This document shows positions 15,582 through 22,405 of a stretch of 26,661 nucleotides of DNA, piece by piece. Position numbers and translations under genes: made by a program. This DNA comes from an uncultured Candidatus Saccharibacteria bacterium (GTDB lineage: Bacteria; Patescibacteriota; Saccharimonadia; Saccharimonadales; Saccharimonadaceae): assembly GCA_938036915.1 (NCBI GenBank), contig CALHVV010000022.1, forward strand, positions 1 to 26,661, given 5' to 3'. Numbering within the stretch: the first letter of the stretch is position 1; every line of letters begins with the position of its first letter. The notes beneath the pieces are model-generated. The model ran no database searches and was not told where the DNA came from. It worked only from the letters and a program-made list of their open reading frames with translations.

Positions 15582-15609
15582 ATTATAGCAAAGTTACGGC
15601 GATTGTGCA
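15582..15609 (-). promoter_or_regulatory. Promoter of the large secreted protein gene
   Basis: On the minus strand -35 TGCACA (15604-15609) and -10 TATAAT (15582-15587) are 16 bp apart. The -10 ends 7 nt before the ATG at 15574, so the transcript should be essentially leaderless. Confidence 0.65.
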
Positions 15610-15678
15610 CTGTGTTCATGACGCAAGGCAGAGACATCGCCATATATCCTTATATAGCTCATAAATATCGTTAGCTCT

Positions 15679-15824
15679 CCCTCCTCACCACTTCATCCGA
15701 TGGCGTGTGAAAACAGATTGTCATAATCTGTTTTTAGTCCTGGCATCAAGAGGTCGACATCCAGCGAATGTCGACCTTTATAGCGTTCCGGAAGAGGAGT
15801 GTGAGGAGGGTAAGCGTGAGATGG
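15679..15824 (+). repeat. Structured intergenic repeat, copy B (best-formed)
   Basis: An outer helix of 10 perfect pairs (CCCTCCTCAC 15679-15688 with GTGAGGAGGG 15801-15810) closes a ~132-nt element. Inside are the box CTTCATCCGATGGCGTGTGA (15691-15710), hairpin 1 (AAAACAGATT 15710-15719/AATCTGTTTT 15725-15734, then TTTAG counted in the run after it) and hairpin 2 (AGGTCGACAT 15751-15760/ATGTCGACCT 15768-15777). The 3' box TAAGCGTGAGATGG follows. It lies between divergent genes, so it is not simply a terminator of either. Compare copy A at 2771-2901. Confidence 0.8.
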
Positions 15825-15962
15825 CGCAGAGCTTATCTTGTAATGAAGCAAAATAGCACACCAACGACGAAAGAGCCTTTAATTTATAATTAAATAAAGC
15901 ACAATGCACCCACCTTCCTCGCATTTCCCTCTTCTCTCCTGCCGATTTCTCCCTTGCGCTGC
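15825..15962. other. Remainder of divergent intergenic region before ychF
   Basis: It holds a short AT-rich tract (15885-15900) and a pyrimidine-rich stretch (15911-15955). No gene is seen. Together with copy B and the two promoters it fills the 400-bp gap between the secreted protein and ychF. Confidence 0.4.
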
Positions 15963-15968
15963 TATACT
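15963..15968 (+). promoter_or_regulatory. -10 box of ychF
   Basis: TATACT ends exactly 6 nt before the ATG at 15975, placing the predicted +1 on the A of the start codon. No Shine-Dalgarno is present. Confidence 0.65.
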
Positions 15969-15974
15969 ATATAT

Positions 15975-17057
15975 ATGAGTCTATCTATTGGTATCGTTGG
16001 CCTGCCTAATGTTGGCAAGTCGACCCTTTTCAACGCCCTCACCAACAATGATATTTTGGCAGCCAATTACCCCTTTGCCACCATCGAGCCCAACACTGGC
16101 ATCGTGCCTGTGCCCGATGAGCGCCTGAGCGTACTAGCTGATATGTACCACGCCGAGAAGGTTGTGCCGGCCACGGTGACCTTTGTCGATATCGCCGGGC
16201 TAGTAGCTGGTGCTGCCAGTGGCGAGGGGTTGGGCAATAAGTTCCTCGCTCATATTCGCCAGTGCGATGCGATCGTCCACATTGTCCGCGCCTTTGCAAA
16301 TGACGACATCGTCCATGTCGATACCACCGTCGACCCGCAGCGCGATATCGACATTATTAACACCGAGCTCATGCTGGCAGACATCCAGACTATCGAGACT
16401 CGCCTCACCCGCCTCAGCAAAGAAGCTAAGGCTGATCCAAAGGCACGCAGTACCCTTGAGTATCTGCAGCAGCTGCGTGACGATCTTGCCGCCGGTACCC
16501 CTGTTCATCTGAACAAAAATATTATTCATGAGGCAATCGCCGACCTCCACCTCCTCACTGCCAAGCCAGTCATCTACGTCTTTAATGTCGACGAAGCCAC
16601 CCTTGCCAACGCTGAGGCCAAAGCCCGCTTAGCGGCGCTAGCTCGTGGCAGTACAGCGCTCTTCATTTGCGCCACGCTAGAGGATGAGCTCAAGGGACTC
16701 GACGCAAAGGATGCGCTAGAACTACTGGCGAGCTATGATGTGCCTGAGGCTGGCCTGACACAACTCATCCGGGCAGCGTACGATACGCTCGGCCTACAGA
16801 GCTACCTCACCGCTGGACCAAAGGAAGTGCACGCGTGGACGATCCACCAAGGCTGGACGGCACCACAAGCGGCCGGGGTCATCCACACCGACTTCGAGCG
16901 AGGCTTCATTGCGGCGCAGGTGGTGGATTATGACGACCTCGTGGCAGCAGGCTCGGAGGCCAAAGCGCGTGAAGCAGGCAAAATCCGCACTGAAGGCAAA
17001 GCCTATGTCATGCAGCCAGGCGATGTGGTAGAATTTCGATTTAATGTAAGCAAGTAA
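15975..17057 (+). CDS. ychF: Ribosome-binding GTPase/ATPase YchF (OLA1 family)
   Basis: This is a universally conserved Obg-family P-loop NTPase, ATP-preferring in studied members, that binds ribosomes and responds to stress. The 360-residue protein has G1 GLPNVGKST (~8-16), the family stretch NYPFATIEPNTGIVPVPDERL (~31-51), G3 DIAGLVAGAASGEGLGNKFL (~66-85), a coiled-coil insertion (~125-165), the NVDE motif in place of NKxD (~203-206), and a C-terminal TGS domain (~275-360). ATG 15975 is chosen because family proteins begin MSLSIGIVGLPNVGKS; the upstream in-frame extension overlaps the promoter. The mRNA appears leaderless. A terminator follows. Confidence 0.95.
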   Translation: MSLSIGIVGLPNVGKSTLFNALTNNDILAANYPFATIEPNTGIVPVPDERLSVLADMYHAEKVVPATVTFVDIAGLVAGAASGEGLGNKFLAHIRQCDAIVHIVRAFANDDIVHVDTTVDPQRDIDIINTELMLADIQTIETRLTRLSKEAKADPKARSTLEYLQQLRDDLAAGTPVHLNKNIIHEAIADLHLLTAKPVIYVFNVDEATLANAEAKARLAALARGSTALFICATLEDELKGLDAKDALELLASYDVPEAGLTQLIRAAYDTLGLQSYLTAGPKEVHAWTIHQGWTAPQAAGVIHTDFERGFIAAQVVDYDDLVAAGSEAKAREAGKIRTEGKAYVMQPGDVVEFRFNVSK

Positions 17058-17081
17058 TCCTAGCTAGGAAACATGAGCAAA

Positions 17082-17108
17082 CTCGCCATGAGCTTGTGGC
17101 GAGTTTTT
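17082..17108 (+). terminator. Terminator of ychF
   Basis: The stem CTCGCC (17082-17087)/GGCGAG (17098-17103) is followed by TTTTT, 25 nt after the stop. The stem and tail are the same as at 5203-5227. Confidence 0.85.
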
Positions 17109-17166
17109 GCATGGACTATTACTATAATCTTCTCAGAAGGTATAGCAAAGAGTACACTGGTAGTAT

Positions 17167-17799
17167 ATGTATCATTATATGCGGCGCATTGCCATACCAG
17201 TCATACTCGAGGTTATTTTCATCATCTCGTGTTTTGTCCTGCCGCGGCACCTATATGTTTATAGCAATACAGCATTTTTCGTGGCGCTGCTTGGCTACAT
17301 CATCGCGACAAAAAGTGTGAGTATGTACCAGTGGTATCGTGCGCTCGCTGGTGGGTGGCACTTTTGGCGGCAGGTAGTAATCACGCTGGTTTGCGCAGCA
17401 GGAGCATTTGGTGCGACGAGCCTGCTCGAGCAAGCCTTCCCTCACCTCGCCACAGGTGCCATTACAATGCCAGTCAAAACGGCAGGCGAATTGCTACTTT
17501 TTGCGCTCTCAACCATCGTTCTCCCCGCCATCGTAGAGGAGACAATTTTTCGCAAGCAAATGATCTGCCTAGCCAGTCGCACAGCGATCATCTGCACCAC
17601 TTTGCTGAGTGCTATATTGTTTGCAGCAGAGCACTTCGTCGCACCGTGGGGTGTGCTGCTGGGCATGGTGTGGGCACTGCCATTTAGCCTAGCATACATC
17701 ACGACGCGCAATATACATGTGCCAATGACGGCGCATGCCATCGCGAGCGTGCTCATCAATGGGCCGACGGTGGTGATGGCGCTATTTGTTGTGCTGTAA
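17167..17799 (+). CDS. CPBP-family intramembrane metalloprotease (CAAX/Abi type)
   Basis: This is a multi-spanning membrane protein of ~210 residues with the CPBP signature: motif 1 EETIFR (~124-129), motif 2 FAAEH with His ~156, and the C-terminal HAIASVLIN (~190-198) giving the third metal or catalytic site. Members cleave substrates within the membrane or at C-terminal prenylated residues; in bacteria many act in bacteriocin self-immunity or peptide maturation. Helices are predicted at ~8-25, 36-50, 68-86, 106-123, 141-153, 162-178 and 190-209. The start is unsure: ATG 17167 or ATG 17179 (MRRIAIPV); no strong Shine-Dalgarno precedes either. No partner gene suggests a substrate. Confidence 0.85.
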   Translation: MYHYMRRIAIPVILEVIFIISCFVLPRHLYVYSNTAFFVALLGYIIATKSVSMYQWYRALAGGWHFWRQVVITLVCAAGAFGATSLLEQAFPHLATGAITMPVKTAGELLLFALSTIVLPAIVEETIFRKQMICLASRTAIICTTLLSAILFAAEHFVAPWGVLLGMVWALPFSLAYITTRNIHVPMTAHAIASVLINGPTVVMALFVVL

Positions 17800-18129
17800 T
17801 GTGTTACTTGGATTTATATTTACTATATTATTCGCACTATCCTATTCTCTGCTTTTTCAGAATCTGGCATAGGCAATTATTGAGTGCGATACGAAGCGGT
17901 ATGCAAGGTCTTTGTTTATTATATATAACGATTCATACGGGCAGGTGGTATACAAAAGCCTAGATCGTATCCATTCGAAGCACTCGCTGTCCTCACCGCT
18001 TCATTCGTTGGAGTGTGAAACTAGTTTTTCTCAATCTAAGAGTGTGGCCGGAGGTAGCCAGCCTTTATGTTACTCTGCTGGAGAGAATAGCAAGAGGAGC
18101 TGCCAACGATGCTTGTTCTCAATGAGACG
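17800..18129. other. Intergenic region between converging CPBP and tlyA genes
   Basis: No gene is seen. It is AT-rich to ~17,950 and then contains diverged repeat copy C (17986-18110). No clear terminator is found for either flanking gene. Confidence 0.5.
17986..18110 (+). repeat. Structured intergenic repeat, copy C (diverged)
   Basis: The 5' box is TCCTCACCGCTTCATTCGTTGGAGTGTGAAA in diverged form (17990-18020), clearly similar to copy B. The downstream markers CCTTTAT (18062-18068) and AAGAGGAG (18093-18100) keep the order seen in copy B. Hairpin 1 is reduced to the palindrome AAACTAGTTT, and hairpin 2 to short pairs such as TGGC/GCCA. It is probably a degenerate family member. Confidence 0.45.
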
Positions 18130-18858
18130 TTAGCGCTTTGTGCTTTTTTGCAATCGGTAAAATCGCTCCTGGTTGCCATGCGCACCCTTGACGCTGCTGT
18201 CGGCTTTGTCGATGATCACACACTGGGTGCGCACCCACTGCTCGAAGTCGCGCAGGATGGCGCGGCGCACGCTGTCATTTTTGACGATGCCACTGCGCGT
18301 AAGCTGCGCGCGCTGCGCCTCAAACTGCGGCTTGACCATTGCGATGATGCTGGTGCGCGAACTGCTAATGTGCACTAGGTGCGGCAAAATTTTGCGCAGG
18401 CTAATGAACGATACATCAATGACAATAATGTCTGGTGTGGTGGCCGGCACAAAATTGCGAATGTCAGTTTTTTCGTGCAGCTCGATGCGCGGGTCGCCAC
18501 GCAGGCTGGAGTGGAGCTGCTCCGTCCCCACGTCCACCGCATACACCATGCGCGCACCATGTTGCAATGCATAGTCAGTAAAGCCGCCAGTGCTGCTACC
18601 AACATCAAGCACAATAGTATTATCAAATGAAATATTGAGCCGCTGCGCCACGCTGGCTAATTTAAGCCCCGCCCGCGACACATAGCGCTCGTGCGCCACC
18701 AGTTTTATCTGCGTCGACTCATCCACAAACATGCCTGGCTTGTGCGCCACCGCACCATCCACCAATACCTTGCCAAGGCGAATCCAATTTTCGGCCGCCG
18801 AGCGTGTTGCTGCGTGGCCACGCGCCACCATTGCTTTGTCTAGTCGTTGTTTTTGCAT
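18130..18858 (-). CDS. tlyA: TlyA-family rRNA (cytidine-2'-O)-methyltransferase / hemolysin A
   Basis: TlyA methylates ribose 2'-OH of specific cytidines in 16S and/or 23S rRNA. An N-terminal S4 RNA-binding domain (~1-60, MQKQRLDKAMVARGHAATRSAAENWIRLGKVLVDG) is followed by an FtsJ-type Rossmann domain with the SAM motif VLDVGSSTGGFTD (~83-95). The catalytic-region sequences DIIVIDVSFISLRKILP and AMVKPQFE follow, and the protein ends at ~242 residues. The ATG at 18858 is chosen because TATAAT ends exactly 6 nt upstream, making a leaderless transcript; the upstream in-frame start overlaps the promoter. Family length and motifs are complete. Confidence 0.93.
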   Translation of the reverse strand: MQKQRLDKAMVARGHAATRSAAENWIRLGKVLVDGAVAHKPGMFVDESTQIKLVAHERYVSRAGLKLASVAQRLNISFDNTIVLDVGSSTGGFTDYALQHGARMVYAVDVGTEQLHSSLRGDPRIELHEKTDIRNFVPATTPDIIVIDVSFISLRKILPHLVHISSSRTSIIAMVKPQFEAQRAQLTRSGIVKNDSVRRAILRDFEQWVRTQCVIIDKADSSVKGAHGNQERFYRLQKSTKR

Positions 18859-18864
18859 GTTCTT

Positions 18865-18870
18865 ATTATA
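18865..18870 (-). promoter_or_regulatory. -10 box of tlyA
   Basis: A consensus TATAAT on the minus strand lies exactly 6 nt upstream of the ATG at 18858. No ribosome-binding site fits in between. The -35 is weak. Confidence 0.65.
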
Positions 18871-20518
18871 CTGCACGCGCGAGCGGATAGTTAGTTGGTG
18901 TAAGCCGATTGGCCTGCTGCATTTTTACACAATGCATGAGACTATAGAGCATGATAATGATGAGATTGAATGAGACTGCTGCGCGCGGATATACTGCTTG
19001 CTTCCGTCATGTTTCAAATTTTGATGATAGAGAAAATCCGCTTTTTCTTTGCGCGCTATAGCAGCTTTTATATTAATAACTCACTCAAACTATCGCGCAC
19101 TGCAGCATGCTATTCTTCATTCGCACACGTTGCCGAAAGCGAGCAGGATATTCAAGACACAAGACAACTCAGCCAGACATATAGTATACATAACAAAAAT
19201 TAAGTGAGCATCGTGATAGCGAAATATCTTGCTCGTATGGCTGTGCCACATCACCAACGAGCTGCGCATTCATTCTCCCGCAAAAGCGCTATACATAGCA
19301 AAACACGATGCCACTGCGGCAGATGCTTCGCATAGCAAGTCCACTTGTCTGAATAAAAGATTGGTTTTTGACAGCATCACATTTTTGCAAGCCAAGCGTG
19401 AGTATTTGTATATGCCACATGGTATATTTCGCATCCTCGCAGCACATAGATACGCCAGGATGTATCGCGCGATATTTTGCATTTATGCGTGTTTTATAAA
19501 ATTTGCATAAGCCATCTGCAAGCAATTCTAGCTGCGATAACAAGCAACCCATTTTTGCATAAATCTACAAACAATGATTATTTTTATCATCAACCATTCG
19601 TGCGTGCAGTCTATACTTCGCAGCAACATATCGCCTTGCTATGTTTCGCCCAACCTGCAAAAAATCAAAAATGAAACACACTCCAGCCAGCCACAACAAA
19701 CGTGCACGAAAAAGCAAAATCAAAAATACTCAAACCCAAAAAATAGACGCGGCGCACAATGATCACATTTTTTATCTCACAGCAACAGCCCATGCGTCAT
19801 TTCGCCATCTGCAATTTTTTGCAGTAGCACGCGAAAGCAAAGCACATAGCTTCGCAGCTACACAACAAAAAAGTGTGTTCATTATTTATATTATGCTTAT
19901 GTTTACTCTGGTACATTTTGTATTATGCCCTATTGCCATAAGCGTTATTATATTGCTAAAGGTAAATGCGTGTCGTAACGAAAATTTGTTCATTTATGCT
20001 TATGGTTATTGTGTTTATCCTGGGTGTAAGCATATGTGTGCGTGCTCCATGCTGCACGAGACAATCGTTGCGCTTATAACATCGTTGTTATACTCACTAT
20101 ACCCCTCCAGCTATCGTGGTGTTGTTTGTACATCACGATAGCTACGCCTTTGTGTTGTGCACATATCATCGTTTTGCCTAATCGCTGTGCTTCCTACGAC
20201 GCTCATATTCCGAACGTTCGCCAGGTATTCTCTGTTTCTATTCTGTATTTTTTACAATGCTTTGTATATTTTGGCATTATCCTCGTCACAGAAAGCTTTG
20301 TTGCATTCTCTACAATAATAGTTTGATCCTATCGAGCTTGACAGCAAACCTTATGTGTTAGTTATTACAACATCATTTACGTCCTCTTTCTTCCCCTATT
20401 ACTCAGCAAAAATACAGAGTGTCCGCAAGCTCACGCTCAAAATTGGCCAAAAATCGTTGCTACTCTGCGTTGTTTTTATCACATCTGTAGGATGCTCCAG
20501 CTTAAGCATCACACGGCA
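18871..20518. other. Gene desert 1 (~1.65 kb)
   Basis: No open frame here has protein-like composition, a ribosome-binding site or a recognised family. The stretch is AT-rich, with repeated TTTTTGCA/TGCAAAAA octamers (for example near 19,382, 19,552, 19,660 and 19,822) and a strong 13-bp hairpin at 20109-20143. It could be decayed genes, a long regulatory or RNA region, or very small genes I cannot see. Confidence 0.6.
20109..20143. other. Isolated 13-bp stem-loop
   Basis: AGCTATCGTGGTG (20109-20121) pairs with CATCACGATAGCT (20131-20143), with one G-U pair and a 9-nt loop TTGTTTGTA. No U-run follows on plus, so it is not an ordinary terminator. Confidence 0.6.
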
Positions 20519-20547
20519 CAAAAAATACACCGCTTTTCGCGGTGTAT
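20519..20547 (-). terminator. Terminator of the rpsF-ssb-rpsR-efp cluster
   Basis: On the minus strand ATACACCGC pairs with GCGGTGTAT around GAAAA, then TTTTT. It lies ~73 nt after the efp stop. Confidence 0.85.
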
Positions 20548-20619
20548 ATGTGTTATCCCAATTCCCCTCACTTTTGCATGTCAACGCGATGAGAGCGGCT
20601 CTCATGAGCTCTCAGGGCA

Positions 20620-21180
20620 CTATTTCTTGCGCTCGCGGTACTCTCCGCTTGCAGTGTCGACAGAAATAACGTCACCCGTCTTAATAAAGGCTGGAACCTT
20701 GACGACAAGGCCCGTCTCCAGCGTCGCATCCTTAAGCACGCTACTGGTTGTGTCACCTTTTACAACATCTTCGGTATAGGTCACCTGGAGGTAGAGGTTT
20801 TTTGGTAGCTCGACATTGATCACTTTACCATCGAAGAACTGCAAGCTTAGTGTATCCCCTTCCTTTAAGTAATCCTTGGCGCTGTCGACGAGGTCCGCAG
20901 CGAGTTCAAACTGCTCAAAGCTGGTTGGCTCCATAAAATAGAACGTATCACCATCATTATAGAGGTACTGCACGCTCTGCGTTGACACTTCAGCGGGCTC
21001 AATCTTGTCTTGCCCCTTAAAGGTCTTGGGCAGCACGCTCCCATCGATCAAGTTCTTCAGCCGCACATTCACAATAGAGCCACCCCGGCCCATTACCTTC
21101 TGATTATAGTCCACAACCCGATACGGCTTGCCATCGAGCTGCACAATCACGCCTTTTTTGAGGTCAGTTGGTTGGTACAT
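20620..21180 (-). CDS. efp: Elongation factor P
   Basis: EF-P relieves ribosome stalling at polyproline. The 186-residue protein has the full three-domain layout: KOW-like N-terminal domain (to ~62), then FMEPTSFEQFELAADLV (~90-108) and the S1/OB-like C-terminal domain ending SVDTASGEYRERKK. The tip of the modification loop reads KVMGRGGSIVNVRLKNL, with Arg at position 32 instead of the Lys of E. coli. Arg32 is the EarP-rhamnosylated type in some proteobacteria, but no modification gene is present in this window. ATG 21180 is chosen because GGAG lies 7 nt upstream. It follows rpsR by 82 nt, with a hairpin between. Confidence 0.95.
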   Translation of the reverse strand: MYQPTDLKKGVIVQLDGKPYRVVDYNQKVMGRGGSIVNVRLKNLIDGSVLPKTFKGQDKIEPAEVSTQSVQYLYNDGDTFYFMEPTSFEQFELAADLVDSAKDYLKEGDTLSLQFFDGKVINVELPKNLYLQVTYTEDVVKGDTTSSVLKDATLETGLVVKVPAFIKTGDVISVDTASGEYRERKK

Positions 21181-21226
21181 CACCTATCTCCTGTTTAGTA
21201 GTTGCTGCTTCGTTCGAAACATCCGC

Positions 21227-21253
21227 CAGCGCAGTCACAGAGGTACTGCGCTG
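21227..21253 (-). promoter_or_regulatory. 9-bp hairpin in the rpsR-efp spacer
   Basis: CAGCGCAGT (21227-21235) and ACTGCGCTG (21245-21253) form a perfect 9-bp stem with a 9-nt loop. On the transcribed minus strand no U-run follows, so it is more likely an RNA-processing, mRNA-stability or attenuation element than a terminator. Confidence 0.5.
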
Positions 21254-21262
21254 AAAAAGTTC

Positions 21263-21463
21263 CTAACCTTGCGCCACAAATGGCAGCAACGCCAAGTGAC
21301 GAGCCCGCTTCACCGCTACGGCGAGCTGTCGCTGTTGTTTATCCGACAACCCTGTGCGGCTGCGTGGCTCAATCTGCCCATAAATATTGATGAACTTTTG
21401 CAATGTCTTTGCATCTTTGTAGTCAAAATAGACTGGTGTGTCCTTGCGCATGCGCTTGGCCAT
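21263..21463 (-). CDS. rpsR: Ribosomal protein bS18
   Basis: This small-subunit protein pairs with bS6. The 66-residue product has the family core FDYKDAKTLQKFINIYGQIEPRSRTGLSDKQQRQLAVAVKRARHLALLPF, which is complete. Start ATG 21463 is preceded by AGGAG. It lies 24 nt after ssb in the standard rpsF-ssb-rpsR order. Confidence 0.97.
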   Translation of the reverse strand: MAKRMRKDTPVYFDYKDAKTLQKFINIYGQIEPRSRTGLSDKQQRQLAVAVKRARHLALLPFVAQG

Positions 21464-21487
21464 TATTTGTTCTCCTTTAGTATGTTG

Positions 21488-21937
21488 TTAAAATGGTATT
21501 TCTGATAGGTCAATCGGCTTGTCGTCAATGTCTTCGATGACAACATCCTGGCTGCTACCACTGTTAGCTGGCGTTGCAGCTGGTGTTGTACTTCCGTCAG
21601 CACGTCCACCACCAACGAAGGTAAAGTCCTCTACTGTCACTTCTACAACAGAGCGCTTGTTGCCATCCTTATCGTCATAGCTACGCTGGTCGAGGCGACC
21701 ACTGACGAGCAGCGGGCTGCCCTTCTTCACATATTGCGCGATGGTCTCACCTGTTCGCCCCCAGGCCACACAGTTGATGAAGCTGGTTTGGTCTTGGTTT
21801 TGGCCATTTTGGTTGCGCCACGTGCGAGTGACCGCTAGTGTAAAATTCGCAACGTTCTGCCCACTTGCTGTGGTGCGCACCTCTATATCGCGCGTCAAAT
21901 TGCCCATCAAAATAACTTTGCTAAATCCTCGAGCCAT
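21488..21937 (-). CDS. ssb: Single-stranded DNA-binding protein
   Basis: The 149-residue protein has an OB fold: N-terminal MARGFSKVILMGNLTRDIEVRTT, then FTLAVTRTWRN, FINCVAWGRTGETIAQYVKKGSPLLVSGRLDQRSY and VVEVTVEDFTFVGG. A Ser/Thr/Pro-rich linker (~112-135) leads to the acidic tip DDKPIDLSEIPF that recruits DNA-repair and replication partners. AGGAGG precedes the ATG at 21937. It lies between rpsF and rpsR. Confidence 0.97.
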   Translation of the reverse strand: MARGFSKVILMGNLTRDIEVRTTASGQNVANFTLAVTRTWRNQNGQNQDQTSFINCVAWGRTGETIAQYVKKGSPLLVSGRLDQRSYDDKDGNKRSVVEVTVEDFTFVGGGRADGSTTPAATPANSGSSQDVVIEDIDDKPIDLSEIPF

Positions 21938-21985
21938 ACATCCTCCTCGATTCTTTACTGTGGTTATGAGTTTTTGTGGTAATTT

Positions 21986-22330
21986 TTACTCTTCTGTCTG
22001 GCGGCTAGCTTCGCGCGCTTTGGCCTCGGCCATCAGCTTGCGGCCCTTCTCGTCCACCTTGACGAGCAAGTAGCGGATCACATCATCAGAAATATTCAGC
22101 GCATTGCTGATCTTTAGTGGTGCATCGGCAGGCAGCGCCACCTCAAAGTAGACATATATCGCAAAGTCTTCCTTCTTAATACTATACTGCAGCTTTTTCT
22201 TGCCCCAGTTGTCTTCGCTGGTAATAGAACCACCAGCGCCGAGCACCAGCTCACGCACTTTAGCAAGTGGTACCTCAAGGTTTGATTCTAGATCTGGCCG
22301 AATCAAAACTGTTAGTTCATATTGTTTCAT
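21986..22330 (-). CDS. rpsF: Ribosomal protein bS6
   Basis: The 114-residue protein begins MKQYELTVLIRPDLESN, the usual bS6 start, with GSITSEDNWGKKKLQYSIKKEDFAIYVYFEVALPADA in the core. Start 22330 is chosen because AAAGGAGGT lies immediately upstream and it matches the family; an in-frame start at 22354 is rejected. It is the first gene of the cluster, preceded by a promoter and structured leader. Confidence 0.96.
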   Translation of the reverse strand: MKQYELTVLIRPDLESNLEVPLAKVRELVLGAGGSITSEDNWGKKKLQYSIKKEDFAIYVYFEVALPADAPLKISNALNISDDVIRYLLVKVDEKGRKLMAEAKAREASRQTEE

Positions 22331-22348
22331 ATGTAAACCTCCTTTGGA

Positions 22349-22379
22349 ATCCATATGGATGTTTATCCGGACGATAAAC
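22349..22379 (-). promoter_or_regulatory. rpsF leader hairpins, candidate S6:S18 autoregulatory element
   Basis: The leader contains a hairpin GTTTATC-GTCCG-GATAAAC (22361-22379) with CCG in the loop, followed by the 12-bp palindrome ATCCATATGGAT (22349-22360), just upstream of AAAGGAGGT. S6:S18 is known to bind an rpsF leader RNA with a conserved CCG element in other bacteria. The fit here is by position and the CCG loop only. Confidence 0.4.
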
Positions 22380-22399
22380 TTAGGTTAATAACGCATTAT

Positions 22400-22405
22400 A
22401 TTATA
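22400..22405 (-). promoter_or_regulatory. -10 box of the rpsF cluster
   Basis: TATAAT on the minus strand, with a second overlapping TATAAT at 22395-22400. It implies a leader of ~57-63 nt containing the hairpins above. The -35 is not clear. Confidence 0.5.

Noticed and set aside
1770..18110. CRISPR array
   Set aside because: The repeats are few, dispersed by kilobases, in both orientations and lack regular spacers; no cas genes are present.
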